64,000 nt of DNA from Actinophytocola xinjiangensis. GTDB taxonomy: Bacteria; Actinomycetota; Actinomycetes; Mycobacteriales; Pseudonocardiaceae. The translations under genes and the position numbers were made by a program. The DNA lies in assembly GCF_001921215.1 (NCBI RefSeq), contig NZ_MSIF01000002.1:558001-622000 (forward strand), written 5' to 3'. Shown here piece by piece: positions 48,413 through 58,334 of the stretch (the stretch's first letter is position 1; each line of letters starts with the position of its first letter). The notes below the pieces were generated by a model. That model ran no database searches. It saw only the letters and a list, made by a program, of their open reading frames with translations, and was not told where the DNA came from.

Positions 48413-49431
48413 CCAAACGAGTGACGATCGCCGACATCGCCGAGCGCGCCGGGCTGTCCAAGGGCGCGGTGTCCTACGCGCTCAACGGGCAGCCCGGCGT
48501 GTCCGAGGCGACCAGACAACGGGTGCTGCGGATGGCCCTGGAGATGGGCTGGCACCCCAACAGCGCGGCCAAGGCCCTCTCCGGCGCCCGGTCGGGCGCG
48601 TTCGGCCTGGTGATGGCCCGGTCCCCGGCGACGCTGGGCATCGAACCGTTCTTCATGAAGCTGATCTCCGGCATGGAGAGCGCGATGGCGCAGAGCCAGA
48701 CGGCGCTGTTGTTACAGGTCGTGTCCGACCACGACCGGGAGATCGCCACCTACCGGCGCTGGTGGGCCGAGCGCCGCGTCGACGGCGTGTTCCTGCTCGA
48801 CCTGCGCTGCGAGGACCGGCGGGTCCCGGTGCTGGAGGAGCTGAAGCTGCCGGCCATGGTCGTCGGCGGGCCCGGTCACCACGGCAGCCTGCCCGGCGTG
48901 TGGATCGACGACGTCGGCGCGATGGTCGTGGTCATCGAGTACCTGGCGGCGCTGCGCCACCGCCGGATCGCCCGGGTCGCCGGAGTGCCCGGCATGCTGC
49001 ACACCGAACTGCGCACCCAGGCGTTCAACGAGGTCACCCAGCGCATCGGCATCGAGGCGACGACCGTCAGCACCGACTACACGCCCGACGAGGGCGCCCA
49101 GGCCACCCGCCGCCTGCTCAGCGCCGCGACCCCGCCGACGGCGATCGTCTACGACAACGACGTGATGGCCGTCGCCGGGGTGTCGGTGGCCCACGAGATG
49201 GGGGTGGACGTGCCGGGGGAGCTGTCGATCATGGCGTGGGACGACTCGGTGCTGTGTGAGATCGTGCACCCCGCGCTGAGCGCCGTGCGCCGCGACATCA
49301 CCGCCTACGGCACCCACCTGGCCGAACACCTGCTGGCGCTGCTCGACGGCCAGCAGGTCAGCGACTTCGAGAACGCGCCCCCGCGCCTGGTGGTCCGGGG
49401 GAGCACGGCACGGCCTACTGTGGGCCCGTGA
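48409..49431 (+). CDS. LacI-family transcriptional regulator
   Basis: A 340-residue regulator. The N-terminal helix-turn-helix and hinge read TIADIAERAGLSKGAVSYALNGQPGVSEATRQRVL and NSAAKALSGARSG (about 5-60), followed by a periplasmic-binding-protein-like sugar domain. The GTG at 48409 overlaps the ATPase stop; an in-frame GTG at 48397 would add four residues. It closes the sugar operon and probably represses it through the TGAWCCGSTTCA operators at 40748 and 40858. Confidence 0.93.
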   Translation: MTKRVTIADIAERAGLSKGAVSYALNGQPGVSEATRQRVLRMALEMGWHPNSAAKALSGARSGAFGLVMARSPATLGIEPFFMKLISGMESAMAQSQTALLLQVVSDHDREIATYRRWWAERRVDGVFLLDLRCEDRRVPVLEELKLPAMVVGGPGHHGSLPGVWIDDVGAMVVVIEYLAALRHRRIARVAGVPGMLHTELRTQAFNEVTQRIGIEATTVSTDYTPDEGAQATRRLLSAATPPTAIVYDNDVMAVAGVSVAHEMGVDVPGELSIMAWDDSVLCEIVHPALSAVRRDITAYGTHLAEHLLALLDGQQVSDFENAPPRLVVRGSTARPTVGP

Positions 49432-50072
49432 CTGTGTTTGTCGACGTGTGGTCGGACATCGTCTGCCCGTGGTGCTACATCGGCAAGCGCCGGTTCGAGT
49501 CGGCGCTGGCCGGGTTCACCCACCGCGACGAGGTGCGGGTCCGCTGGCGGGCCTTCGAACTCGACCCCAACGCCCCGAAGGTCAGTGACCTGACCGTCCC
49601 CCAACGCCTCCAACGCGACCACGGCCTGAGCGCCGAGCAGGTCGAGCAGATGTTCGCCCACGTCACCGAACTGGCCGCCGCCGAGGGCCTGACCTACCGG
49701 CTGGCCGAGGCCACCGGTGTCAACACGTTCGACCTGCACCGCCTGCTGGCCCTGGCCGCCGAACGGGAGGCCGGCGACACGCTGCTGGAGTCGCTGATGC
49801 ACGCCCAGCACTGCGACGCCGCCAACCTGGGTGACCGGGACACGGTGCTGGCGCTGACCTCCGCCGCCGGACTGGCCGACGACGAGGTCACGGCCGTGCT
49901 GGACGGCGACGCGTACGCCGACACCGTCCGGGCCGACGAGGACCAGGCCCGTCGGCTCGGGGTGACCGGGGTGCCGGCGTTCGTGCTGGTCGACCGGTAC
50001 CTGGTGTCCGGCGCCCAGTCGGTCGAGGTGCTGGGCGCCGCACTGAACCGGGTGTGGCGGGAAGCCGCCTAG
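49428..50072 (+). CDS. FrnE-like DsbA-family thiol oxidoreductase
   Basis: A 214-residue cytosolic thioredoxin-fold protein of the FrnE group. The active site CPWC is at residues 13-16 (WSDIVCPWCYIGKRRFE), the helical insert includes VNTFDLHRLLALA, and the cis-Pro loop is GVTGVPAFVLV. The role is in disulfide exchange or 2-hydroxychromene-2-carboxylate isomerase-like chemistry. Its GTG overlaps the LacI stop by 4 bp, so it shares the sugar operon transcript without obvious functional link. It ends with a 4-bp overlap with the convergent esterase. Confidence 0.92.
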   Translation: MTVFVDVWSDIVCPWCYIGKRRFESALAGFTHRDEVRVRWRAFELDPNAPKVSDLTVPQRLQRDHGLSAEQVEQMFAHVTELAAAEGLTYRLAEATGVNTFDLHRLLALAAEREAGDTLLESLMHAQHCDAANLGDRDTVLALTSAAGLADDEVTAVLDGDAYADTVRADEDQARRLGVTGVPAFVLVDRYLVSGAQSVEVLGAALNRVWREAA

Positions 50073-51013
50073 CAGCGGTGCCCGCACAGGGCTCGTTCCA
50101 GCAGGGGGAACGAGTCGTGCAGGGCGCGTTCCCAGTAGGGCCAGGCGTGCCGGCCGGGACCGTAGAAGTCGGTGGTGACCGGGATCCTCAGCGCGCGCAG
50201 GCGCTCGGCCAGCGCGACGGACTCCTCGCCGAGGAACCGCTCCAGGCTGTCCGGCTGGGCGTCGGGCGGGTCGAGCGGGCCGGGCTGGCCGTTGCCGGTG
50301 GACAGGTAGAGCGGCGTTCCGCGCAGGCGCTTGGCCAGGTCGTAGGGGTTGTGCGCGGCCCAGGTCCCGGCGTCGGCGACCGGGTCGCCCCACAGGTCGT
50401 CCGGGTCGAGGCCCCAGCCGGAGACCAGGCCCTGGACCAGGTCCGGGCCCTGGTAGGTGGTGTGCACGACGCCGCTGTAGGAGGCGGCGGCGCGGAAGAA
50501 ACCGGGGTGGCGGGCGGCGTAGGACAGGGCGCCGAAGCCGCCCATGGACAGGCCGGCTACCGCGCGCCGGTCGTCGGAGCGGTACTGGCGTTCGAGCAGC
50601 CGGCGCAGCTCGGTGAGGTGGAAGGTCTCCCAGGCGGGGCCGGAGCGCCAGTCGGAGTAGAAGCCGGCTGGGCCGGCCTCGGGCATGACGACCAGCACGT
50701 TCGACCGCGCGGTCAGTTCCTCGACGTCGGTCTTGTCGGTCCACGAGCGGTAGCCGGTGTCGCCGTCGCAGCAGCCGTGCAGCAGGTAGAGCGTTGGCCA
50801 GTCGCGGCGCGGCTGGCGGTCCCAGTCGCGGGGCAGCAGCAGCCGCACGCCGATGTCGTGGCCGACGGCCTCGGAGCTGACGGTCAGCTCCAGCAGCCGG
50901 TCGCCGAGGCGCTGTTCGTCGACGACCCAGGCACCTCGGGTCGCCGACGCGGGTGGGGTGAGTACGAGACTGAACAGCAGAACCAGGGTGAGCAGGAGTC
51001 CCCGGGTGCGCAT
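50069..51013 (-). CDS. Secreted esterase of the Ag85/esterase D superfamily
   Basis: A 314-residue exported alpha/beta hydrolase. The signal peptide is residues 1-28 (LLLTLVLLFSLVLTPPASA). The oxyanion strand reads TLYLLHGCCDGDTGY, the nucleophile elbow is AVAGLSMGGFGAL, an Asp follows after the core strands, and the catalytic His is in YGPGRHAWPYWERAL. The fold matches mycolyltransferase Ag85-like and tributyrin esterases. GGAGG lies 7 nt before the ATG at 51013. The natural ester is unknown. Confidence 0.9.
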   Translation of the reverse strand: MRTRGLLLTLVLLFSLVLTPPASATRGAWVVDEQRLGDRLLELTVSSEAVGHDIGVRLLLPRDWDRQPRRDWPTLYLLHGCCDGDTGYRSWTDKTDVEELTARSNVLVVMPEAGPAGFYSDWRSGPAWETFHLTELRRLLERQYRSDDRRAVAGLSMGGFGALSYAARHPGFFRAAASYSGVVHTTYQGPDLVQGLVSGWGLDPDDLWGDPVADAGTWAAHNPYDLAKRLRGTPLYLSTGNGQPGPLDPPDAQPDSLERFLGEESVALAERLRALRIPVTTDFYGPGRHAWPYWERALHDSFPLLERALCGHRC

Positions 51014-51076
51014 GCCTGACCTCCAGTGGCCGGTGTCAGCACCCATCGTGCGCATCCGATCGCCGAGTGTCCACCG

Positions 51077-52222
51077 TCAGGGCGCGGGGTGGCCGATCAG
51101 CGGGCGGGACCGCGCCAGCGGCCCCGGCATCCCGATCGCCGCGACCCCGGTGACGACGCCCTCGCGCCGGAAGTGGGCCAGGAACTTGCCGGATTCCAGC
51201 GACCCGTCGACCACGACGAACTCGTCGGTCGGGGTCGGTAGCCCGAGGGCCTGCAACCGCCGGCCGTACTGGTCGGTCCAGAAGTAGGGGACGGCGGTGA
51301 GCGGCGTCGGCTCGTCGGCCAGCAGGTTCGCGGCGACGGTGTTGGCCAGGTCGATGGCGCCGGTCCAGTGCTCGAAGCGGACGGTGCCGGGCGCCCACGG
51401 GTGCGGCAGCCGGGCGATGTCGCCGGCCGCCCACACGTGGGGCGTGGCGGTGGCGCCGGTCCGGTCGCACAGCACACCGTCGTCGAGGGCGACGCCGGTG
51501 AGCCACTCGGTGTTGGGCCGGGACCCGACGGCGACCACGACCAGGTCGGCCGGCAGGACCGTGCCGTCGGCGAGCTCGACCCCGGCGACCCGGCCGTCGC
51601 CCTTGAGGGCGGTGACCTCGGCGCCGCAGAGCACGCGGACCCCGGCGGCCCGGTGCAGGCCGGCGACGTGCGCGCCGAGCGCGTCGCCCAGGACGGGGGC
51701 CAGCGGCTGGTCGAACCGTTCGACGAGGGTGACGTCGAGGCCGAGCCCTCGGGCGGTGGCGGCGATCTCGCAGCCAAGGACCCCGGCGCCGATGACGACC
51801 AGTTGGCGGACCGTGGCGAGTTCGGTGCGCAGGGCCGCGCAGTCGTCCCAGGTGCGCAGGGTGTGGACGCCAGGCCGGTCGAACAGCGCCGGCCGGGCGG
51901 GGCGCACGCCGGTGGCGATGACCAGGTGGTCGAAGGTGACGGCGCCGGTGGTGAGCACGACCCGGTCACCGTCGAGGGCCTCGGCGCGGGTGCCCAGGCG
52001 CAGGTCGAGATCGAGGTCGGCGTAGTCGGCCTCGCGCAGCGGGGGCCGGGGGGACTCGGGGTCGGCCAGGACCGTCTTGGACAGCGGGGGACGGTCGTAG
52101 GGGTGGTGCGGTTCGGCGCCGATCAGGGTGATGGGGTCGGTGTGCCCGAGGTGGCGCAGGCGTTCGGCGGTACGCAGACCGGCGAGTCCGGCACCGGCGA
52201 TGACCACGCGTCCTATGCCCAT
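51077..52222 (-). CDS. FAD-dependent ferredoxin-reductase-like oxidoreductase
   Basis: A 381-residue flavoprotein of standard length: FAD motif VVIAGAGLAGLRTAERLR (6-23), YDRPPLSKTVL, NAD(P) motif VVIGAGVLGCEIAATARGLG and VWAAGDIARLPHP. It reduces a ferredoxin or rubredoxin with NAD(P)H. No ferredoxin gene is adjacent. It follows the conservon operon after 66 bp on the same strand. It gives a natural comparison for the tailed reductase at 10321-14187. Confidence 0.92.
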   Translation of the reverse strand: MGIGRVVIAGAGLAGLRTAERLRHLGHTDPITLIGAEPHHPYDRPPLSKTVLADPESPRPPLREADYADLDLDLRLGTRAEALDGDRVVLTTGAVTFDHLVIATGVRPARPALFDRPGVHTLRTWDDCAALRTELATVRQLVVIGAGVLGCEIAATARGLGLDVTLVERFDQPLAPVLGDALGAHVAGLHRAAGVRVLCGAEVTALKGDGRVAGVELADGTVLPADLVVVAVGSRPNTEWLTGVALDDGVLCDRTGATATPHVWAAGDIARLPHPWAPGTVRFEHWTGAIDLANTVAANLLADEPTPLTAVPYFWTDQYGRRLQALGLPTPTDEFVVVDGSLESGKFLAHFRREGVVTGVAAIGMPGPLARSRPLIGHPAP

Positions 52223-52288
52223 GGGGTCATGGTCTCGTGGCGGGTGGTGGCTTGGCCAGTTCGGATCGGGTGGTTCTCCAGGGCCGTT

Positions 52289-53044
52289 CTAGTGGTTCTG
52301 CACGGGCCGCGCGCCGACCAGAACGGGCCGGGCCGGGGCCATCAGCACGGCGCTGATCGGGACGGCCAGGGCCACCACGCCCAGCACGAACACCGGGAAC
52401 AGGAAGCTGAACACCTCCACGCCGCCGGGGTCGGGGGCGGCGGCGTCGAGCGTGACCCGCATCGCGGCCATGCCGGTGTAGTGCATGCCGGTGACCGCCA
52501 CACCCATCACCAGGCCGGCCGCCGCCTGGGACACCAGGCGGTTGGTCACCACGGTGAACAGCAGCGCGGCCGTCGCCGCGACCACGGCGATCAGCACCGA
52601 CAGGGCGACCAGGCCGCCGACGTAGGAGATCGTGCCCTTGATCCGCAGCGCCCACATCCCGCTGTAGTGCATGAGGTTGACGGCCAGGCCGGTGATCACG
52701 CCGCCGACGAGCAGGCGCCACCGGGAGAAGGTGTCGGTCCTGGCGCCGAAGACCAGCAGGCCGCAGTAGACGGCGCCGACGGCCAGCACGGCGGAGAACA
52801 CGGTGCGGGGGATGTCGTAGCGCACGGGGAAGCCGGGGGTGTCGAAGCCGAGCATGGCGATGAAGTGCATCAGCCAGATCCCGACCCCGCCGATGGAGAC
52901 CGCGGCCAGGGCCAGCCAGCCGTGGCGGGAGCGGCCGGTGGCGTGCCTGGCCTGCCGGGTGCAGGCCAGGCCGACCGTGCAGCCGACCACCGACGTGGCG
53001 TACGCGAACACCAGCAGCCACGTACCCAGGTGGAAGTGGTTCAT
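52289..53044 (-). CDS. MHYT-domain membrane sensor protein
   Basis: A 251-residue protein with about seven helices and three repeats of the MHYT signature near membrane faces: IWLMHFIAM (His60), VNLMHYSGM (His126) and VTGMHYTGM (His188). MHYT domains are proposed to sense O2, CO or NO through copper. Here no output domain is fused. The ATG overlaps the stop of the conservon GTPase by 4 bp, so it is the fifth gene of that operon, in the place often held by a cytochrome P450. Confidence 0.92.
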   Translation of the reverse strand: MNHFHLGTWLLVFAYATSVVGCTVGLACTRQARHATGRSRHGWLALAAVSIGGVGIWLMHFIAMLGFDTPGFPVRYDIPRTVFSAVLAVGAVYCGLLVFGARTDTFSRWRLLVGGVITGLAVNLMHYSGMWALRIKGTISYVGGLVALSVLIAVVAATAALLFTVVTNRLVSQAAAGLVMGVAVTGMHYTGMAAMRVTLDAAAPDPGGVEVFSFLFPVFVLGVVALAVPISAVLMAPARPVLVGARPVQNH

Positions 53045-53646
53045 CGCCGGGCCCTTTCGATGGGACGTCGGGGGAGTGCGGGTGGGCCGAGACGGGACAG
53101 GGCGTGCTCGCTCGCGGCGATCAGGACCTGTGTGGCCGACTCGGTCGAGCGGGCGTCGCACGGCATGATGGCCACGTCCTCGCGCAGGGCCAGGGCTTCG
53201 CGGACGTCCTCGACGCCGTGTTCCAGTTCGCCGTGGAACTGGTTGAGGGCCACCAGGAACGGCAGTCCCCGGGACTCGAAGTAGTCGATCGAGGGGAAGC
53301 AGTCGGCCAGGCGGCGGGTGTCGGCCAGGACCACCGCGACGATCGCGCCGCGCACGATGTCGTCCCACATGAACCAGAAGCGGTGCTGGCCCGGGGTGCC
53401 GAAGACGTAGAGGACCAGGTCCCTGGCCAGGGTCAGCCGGCCGAAGTCCATGGCGACCGTGGTCGAGACCTTGCCGGTGTTGCCACGGAGTTCGTCGATG
53501 CCCACGCTGGCCCTGGTCATCAGCGCCTCGGTGCGCAGCGGGACGATCTCCGAGGTCGAGCCGACGAACGTCGTCTTGCCCACGCCGAAGCCGCCGGCCA
53601 CCACGATCTTCGCCGACGTGATCCGGTCACCGCGCACGAAGTCCAC
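53041..53646 (-). CDS. Conservon small GTPase (CvnD-like)
   Basis: A 201-residue GTP-binding protein: P-loop VVAGGFGVGKTTFVGS (about 15-30), Thr of switch I, switch II FGTPGQHRFWFMW and NKxD-like VALNQFHGE. It is the prokaryotic MglA/Rap-like GTPase that works with roadblock and DUF742 proteins at the membrane. Its start overlaps the DUF742 gene by 20 bp. Confidence 0.94.
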   Translation of the reverse strand: MDFVRGDRITSAKIVVAGGFGVGKTTFVGSTSEIVPLRTEALMTRASVGIDELRGNTGKVSTTVAMDFGRLTLARDLVLYVFGTPGQHRFWFMWDDIVRGAIVAVVLADTRRLADCFPSIDYFESRGLPFLVALNQFHGELEHGVEDVREALALREDVAIMPCDARSTESATQVLIAASEHALSRLGPPALPRRPIERARR

Positions 53647-53986
53647 TGAGGACCCTCTCGATCAGTTCGCGGCGCACGTCCACCTCCGCGTCGTCGGTCA
53701 ACGTGGCCTGGACGTGCACCAGGTCGTCACTGAGCAGATCGGCGACCAGCACCCTGGCCACGCCCAGCGGCACCCCCAGGTGCGCGGCGATCTCGGCGAC
53801 CGACCTCGGCTGGAAACACAGCTGGGTCACCGTCCACGTGGCGCTGGCCCGGCGTTCGGGCAGCGCGGCACCCCGGTCGGTGGTCAGCACCCTGGCCTCC
53901 ACCGGCAGGTCGACGGTGGGCTCGGTGCGGCCCTCGGTCCAGGAGTACGGCCGGGCGAGCGCCGGCCCACCCTCGTCGTCGGTCAC
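53627..53986 (-). CDS. DUF742 protein (CvnC-like)
   Basis: A 119-residue protein with the family pattern [40 protein letters not shown] (a winged helix-like fold) and [12 protein letters not shown]. It is part of the conservon complex. It overlaps the roadblock stop by 4 bp and the GTPase start by 20 bp. Confidence 0.93.
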   Translation of the reverse strand: MTDDEGGPALARPYSWTEGRTEPTVDLPVEARVLTTDRGAALPERRASATWTVTQLCFQPRSVAEIAAHLGVPLGVARVLVADLLSDDLVHVQATLTDDAEVDVRRELIERVLSGLRAR

Positions 53987-54399
53987 GGCACCGGGCGGGA
54001 ACCGCGTGCCGGGGTCTCGACCATCCGTCCGACCCGGTCGACGAGCAGCGTCATCTCGTAGCCGACCAGGCCGATGTCGCAGCGCGGGGAGGCCAGTACC
54101 GCCAGGTGCGAGCCGTCGCCGACGCTCATCAGCAGCATGAAGCCGCCCTCCATCTCGATCACCGACTGCACCACCCGGCCCGCGGTGAACAGCTGCGCCG
54201 CCCCGACGGTGAGGCTCGACAGCCCGGCGGTCAGCGCCGACATCTGGTCGGCCCGGTCGCGCGGCAGACCGTCGCTCGCGGCGACCAGCAGGCCGTCGGC
54301 CGACACCAGCACGGCGTGCGTGACCCCCGGGACCTCCTGGGTGAACGCGGACACCAGCCAGCCGAGCGACGGCTCGGTCGCGGTGGTCTCGCTCGTCAT
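53983..54399 (-). CDS. Roadblock/LC7 protein (CvnB-like)
   Basis: A 138-residue roadblock-fold protein: [37 protein letters not shown] is split over the first strand and helix, followed by [25 protein letters not shown]. Such proteins regulate the nearby GTPase. It overlaps the kinase stop and the DUF742 start by 4 bp each. Confidence 0.94.
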   Translation of the reverse strand: MTSETTATEPSLGWLVSAFTQEVPGVTHAVLVSADGLLVAASDGLPRDRADQMSALTAGLSSLTVGAAQLFTAGRVVQSVIEMEGGFMLLMSVGDGSHLAVLASPRCDIGLVGYEMTLLVDRVGRMVETPARGSRPVP

Positions 54400-56630
54400 C
54401 GATTCCCCTCCCTCTGGTCCTGCCTGGAGCGCCGGGCGGCCTGCATGCCGCTGTAGTGCCGGGACAGGTTGCTGCGAATGGCCTCCGGGTCCCGGAAGTC
54501 GGCGCGTGGCGCGGGTTCGGGCTCCGGTGCCGGCGGCGGGGCCGGTACCGGTCGCGGTGGTGGTGGCGCGGCCCGGCCGGCGGGGCGGCGCATCGGCAGG
54601 CCGGCGGCGGTGACCGGCTCGGGGTCGGGTGCCTCGGTCGGCCACAGCGGTGGTGGGTCGGCCTCGACGACCGGGGTGAACCAGTCGACGGGCTCGGCCG
54701 GCGCGGCGCCGGCGGCGACCAACTCCGGGACCGGCGCCGGGGCCAGCGCGGGCGGCGGAGTGCCGTCGGCGATCACCAGCGTGCCCGGCACGTGGAGGCC
54801 GGCGGTCACACCGGCCTGCGTGGCCGAGTCGTGGGTCGGCCGCAGGGTCACGGTGATGCCGTGCCGTGCGGCGAGCTGGCTGACCACGAACAGGCCCATC
54901 CGCCGGGTGGTCTCCGGGTCCACGACGTCCGGTGTGGACAGCCGGTCGTTGGCGGCGGCCAGGTCGTCGGCGGCCATGCCCAGTCCACTGTCGACGACCT
55001 CGAACAGCAGGCCGCCGTCGCTGCCCCGGTCGGCGGTGAGCACCACCCGCTGCTCGGGCGGGGAGAACCGGGTCGCGTTCTCCAGCAGCTCGGCCAGGAT
55101 GTGCACGACGTCGGCCGCCGCGCTCGCGCGGATCGCCGCGCCGGGCGCGTTGCCCAGGGAGACCCGCTGGTAGTCGGTGATCTCCGAGGTGGCCGCGCGC
55201 AGCACCTCGACCACGTCGACCGGGCGGGACCCGCGCCGGGGCGGGGTGCCGCCGGCCAGCACCTGGAGGTTCTCGCCGTTGCGGCGCAGGCGGGTCGCCA
55301 GGTGGTCGAGGCGGAACAGGCCGGCCAGCCGGCGCGGGTCCTGCTCGTCGGACTCCAGCTCCTCGATGACCGTCAGCTGTGACTCCACCAGCGACTGGCT
55401 GCGCCGCGACAGCGTCATGAACATCTCGCTGACCTGTAGCCGCAGCTCGGCCTGCTCACCGGCCAGGCGAACGGCCTGGCGGTGCATGTCGTCGAACGCG
55501 CGGGCCAGCTGGCCGACCTCCTCCTCGGTGTGCACCGGCACCGGCTCCACCGACCGGTAGTCGACCTGCTCGCCGGCCCGCACCCGCTCCACGGTCTCGG
55601 GCAGCCGCTCGTTGGCGGCGTGCAGGGCCGCCGAGCGCAGCCGGTGCAGCGGCGAGAGCAGTGACCGGGCCACCGCCAGCGCGATCGCCAGCGCCGCGAG
55701 CAGCGCGCCGAGCACGACCGCGGTGTCGCGCAGCGCATCGGCGCGGGCCTCGTCGGTCCTGGCCGACACGGTGGTCGACAGGTCGGCGACCACGTCGTCG
55801 AGCAGGGCCGCCATGCCCTCGGAGGTGGTGTCCAGGCCCAGCAGCAGGGTCGGCAGCGGGGCGATCCGTTCGCCGGCGACCGCCGCCCGCAGCACCGACT
55901 GGCGCTGGGCGACCGAGAGGGTCGCGTCGTCGAGCCGGGTGACCCAGGCGCCGGTCAGCTCCGCGCGCAGCTGCTGGCCGCGCACGACCTCCTCGGTGAC
56001 CGCCTGCTGCGCGGCGGCGATCATCGCCGACCGGCGCGCACCGTCCACCCCGGACCTGATGAGCGCGGTCTCGCTGGCGAGCGCGGCCCGCAGCATCGAC
56101 AGCGACGCCACCGCGCTGGCCCGGTCGTCGAGTTCCTCGTTGCGGGCCAACGAGACCACGGCCGGCACCAGGTCGGCCAGGGTGGCCAGGACCTCGCGGT
56201 AGCCGGCGCTGACCGCGACCGGGTCGTCGGCCGGCAGTGCCCGCAGGGTGGCGAGCCGCTCCAGGGCCACGCGCAGGTCCTCGGCGACGGTGTCGGGCAG
56301 GCCGGCGAAGTCGGTGGCCGAGCGCAGCACGGCGATCTGCTGGTCGACCCGCGCGACGCTGGTGTCCAGGCTGTCGCCGGCGCCGCCGACCGCGGCGTCG
56401 ACCATCTCCACGCCGATCAGGTCGGCCAGCGTGAGCGACTCGGTGAGCACGGTCAGCCGGTCGCGGACGGTGCTCAGGCCGGCCGCCTCGTCGAGTTGGG
56501 ACTGGACCCGCAGCCCGCCGAGGACCAGGGCGACCACGGCCGGCACCACCAGCACGACGGCGACCTTGGTCCGCAGCGGCCAGCCGGAGACCTGCCAACG
56601 CGATACGTCCCGCCGACCCGGCTCCGACAC
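54396..56630 (-). CDS. Conservon sensor histidine kinase-like protein (CvnA-like)
   Basis: A 744-residue membrane protein. The first helix is at about 19-40 ([19 protein letters not shown]), then a nitrate-sensor-like helical extracytoplasmic domain (about 45-310), a second helix (about 318-340), HAMP and an HATPase domain with [17 protein letters not shown] and [10 protein letters not shown] classical phospho-His box is not evident, as in other conservon kinases. The C-terminal 130 residues are Pro/Ala-rich. The GTG at 56630 has GGAGAG upstream. It heads the five-gene conservon. Confidence 0.92.
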   Translation of the reverse strand: MSEPGRRDVSRWQVSGWPLRTKVAVVLVVPAVVALVLGGLRVQSQLDEAAGLSTVRDRLTVLTESLTLADLIGVEMVDAAVGGAGDSLDTSVARVDQQIAVLRSATDFAGLPDTVAEDLRVALERLATLRALPADDPVAVSAGYREVLATLADLVPAVVSLARNEELDDRASAVASLSMLRAALASETALIRSGVDGARRSAMIAAAQQAVTEEVVRGQQLRAELTGAWVTRLDDATLSVAQRQSVLRAAVAGERIAPLPTLLLGLDTTSEGMAALLDDVVADLSTTVSARTDEARADALRDTAVVLGALLAALAIALAVARSLLSPLHRLRSAALHAANERLPETVERVRAGEQVDYRSVEPVPVHTEEEVGQLARAFDDMHRQAVRLAGEQAELRLQVSEMFMTLSRRSQSLVESQLTVIEELESDEQDPRRLAGLFRLDHLATRLRRNGENLQVLAGGTPPRRGSRPVDVVEVLRAATSEITDYQRVSLGNAPGAAIRASAAADVVHILAELLENATRFSPPEQRVVLTADRGSDGGLLFEVVDSGLGMAADDLAAANDRLSTPDVVDPETTRRMGLFVVSQLAARHGITVTLRPTHDSATQAGVTAGLHVPGTLVIADGTPPPALAPAPVPELVAAGAAPAEPVDWFTPVVEADPPPLWPTEAPDPEPVTAAGLPMRRPAGRAAPPPPRPVPAPPPAPEPEPAPRADFRDPEAIRSNLSRHYSGMQAARRSRQDQREGNR

Positions 56631-56816
56631 AGCTCTCCCCACCCGCCCCGCACCCGAAAAGGGAACCCGTCGCGTCCGGCACAAGAGGGTGCGCGGTTAT
56701 CAGCGGAACGGATTCACCGGGGATGAAAGTCGATGGAAACGCAAAAGTCAAGGCAGGCGCGACCGGTGACACAACGGTTTGCGGAAAATGGCGGAATGGT
56801 CGTTCGAACTATTCGC

Positions 56817-57650
56817 TCATTTCCACACGGAGCGAATTCGGTCGAGTACGGATTCGGACTGGACGACGCCCGAGCGGGCCGCCGCGCCGCGCCGGGCCGG
56901 GTCGAGGACGTTGCGCCCGATCGCCCGCAGCGCGCCCCGGTCCGGGCTCACCAGCTCCACCCGCGACCGCGCGCGCAGCGCCTCGACCTGGGTGGCGGCC
57001 GGCGTCATCCGGCCGAGTCCGCGTGGCAGCGGCGCCAGCACGACGACCCGGTCGTAGCCGGCGGCCAGGTCGGCGTTGGCGCCCGACCGCATGCCGCCGT
57101 CGACGTAGCGGCGGCCGTCGATGGTGACCGGTGGCCAGACCCCGGGCACCGCGCAGCTGGCGGCGACCGCGCGGGCCAGCGGCACCCCGGCGTCCCGGTC
57201 GAAGGTCGCGAACGCGCCGGATCCCGCGTCCACGGCGGTGACCAGCAGCGGACGGTCCGGCCAGGTCTGCACCGGCAACCGGGACTCGATGACCGCGACC
57301 CGCTCGGCCTCGGGCATGGTGGCCGTGCGCAGGGCCAGCCGGCCCAACCGGGCGCGGGTGCCCTGCGGGCCGCCCGGCCCGAACTGGGCCAGCGCGTAGC
57401 GCAGGATCGTGGCCGGACCCAGGGCCGCGGCGACCTCGCCGTTGGACGGTTCGAGCTGGGTGGCGTAGCACCGCTCGACGTCCAGCCCGCTGGCGACCTG
57501 CGCGCCGACCACCGAGCCGGCGGAGGTGCCGACGACGAGGTCGGCCCCGGTCAGGTCGACCCCGGCCCGCGCCAGGCCCGCCAGCATCCCCCATTCCCAG
57601 GCGATCCCGGTGATTCCGCCCCCGCCCAGGACCAGTGCGCGCCGAGTCAT
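56817..57650 (-). CDS. Patatin-like phospholipase
   Basis: A 277-residue Ser-Asp dyad lipase: oxyanion motif LGGGGITGIAWEWG (about 8-21), nucleophile Ser in VVGTSAGSVVG (about 40-50) and catalytic Asp in VDGGMRSGANADL. It hydrolyses acyl esters of phospholipids or lipids in the cytosol or at the membrane. It sits between two conservon operons on the same strand, with gaps of about 190 bp on both sides, so it is probably transcribed alone. Confidence 0.93.
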   Translation of the reverse strand: MTRRALVLGGGGITGIAWEWGMLAGLARAGVDLTGADLVVGTSAGSVVGAQVASGLDVERCYATQLEPSNGEVAAALGPATILRYALAQFGPGGPQGTRARLGRLALRTATMPEAERVAVIESRLPVQTWPDRPLLVTAVDAGSGAFATFDRDAGVPLARAVAASCAVPGVWPPVTIDGRRYVDGGMRSGANADLAAGYDRVVVLAPLPRGLGRMTPAATQVEALRARSRVELVSPDRGALRAIGRNVLDPARRGAAARSGVVQSESVLDRIRSVWK

Positions 57651-57842
57651 GGGTTCATGATGCCGTCGATCGGCCTCACCCGACAGGGTGATTTTCGGGC
57701 GGGAAGCCGGCGCCGGTCATCGTTCGCTAATGCACCGGTTGTCCCAGGAAATCAAAAACACGTGGCCGATCCGTAACGTTTTCGTGCCGCAAACGAGGCC
57801 CTCGGCGAATGGTTTCGAAATGCGCTTCGTAGTCGTCCGATC

Positions 57843-58331
57843 TCAACCGCGCAGGTTCGTCAGGCCGCGCAGCACCCGGTGCAGCAACTCCACGTCCGGG
57901 CCGTCCTGCGCACCGGCGGCCGTCTCGTGCACCGCCACCAGACCCAGCGCCGCCATGTCCGCCAGCAGCACCCGGACCACCCCCAGCGGCACCGACAGCA
58001 ACGCCGCGACCTCGGCCACCGACCGCGACCGCCGGCACAGCTGGGCGACCGCCTGGTGCTCACTGCGCAGCCCGTCCGCCGCCTCCGCCCGCGGCGTCGT
58101 GGACACCAGCGTCTCGATCTCCAGCCGGACCCGCGCCCTGGTCCGGCCGCCGGTCCAGGCGTAGGCCCGGACCATCGCGGCGTTGTCCGCCACCGGCTCG
58201 TCCACCGGACCCGGCTCGGCCGTGGGCGGCAGCGGGTCCACCCGGTCGGCGGCCGGCCGCGACCGCCGGGACCGGGTCAGCCCGTTGAGCACGTCGGCGA
58301 AGGTGACCTCCTCGGGGTCCTCGGCGCGCAC
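57843..58331 (-). CDS. DUF742 protein (CvnC-like), second conservon
   Basis: A 162-residue DUF742 protein with an extra N-terminal extension of about 50 residues before VRAYAWTGGRTRARV. The core has AQLCRRSRSVAEVAALLSVPLG and VRVLLADMAALGLV. It follows the roadblock gene by 3 bp. It is the last gene of this operon; the expected GTPase gene is missing, and the next 190 bp hold no ORF I can support. Confidence 0.9.
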   Translation of the reverse strand: MRAEDPEEVTFADVLNGLTRSRRSRPAADRVDPLPPTAEPGPVDEPVADNAAMVRAYAWTGGRTRARVRLEIETLVSTTPRAEAADGLRSEHQAVAQLCRRSRSVAEVAALLSVPLGVVRVLLADMAALGLVAVHETAAGAQDGPDVELLHRVLRGLTNLRG

Positions 58332-58334
58332 GGG

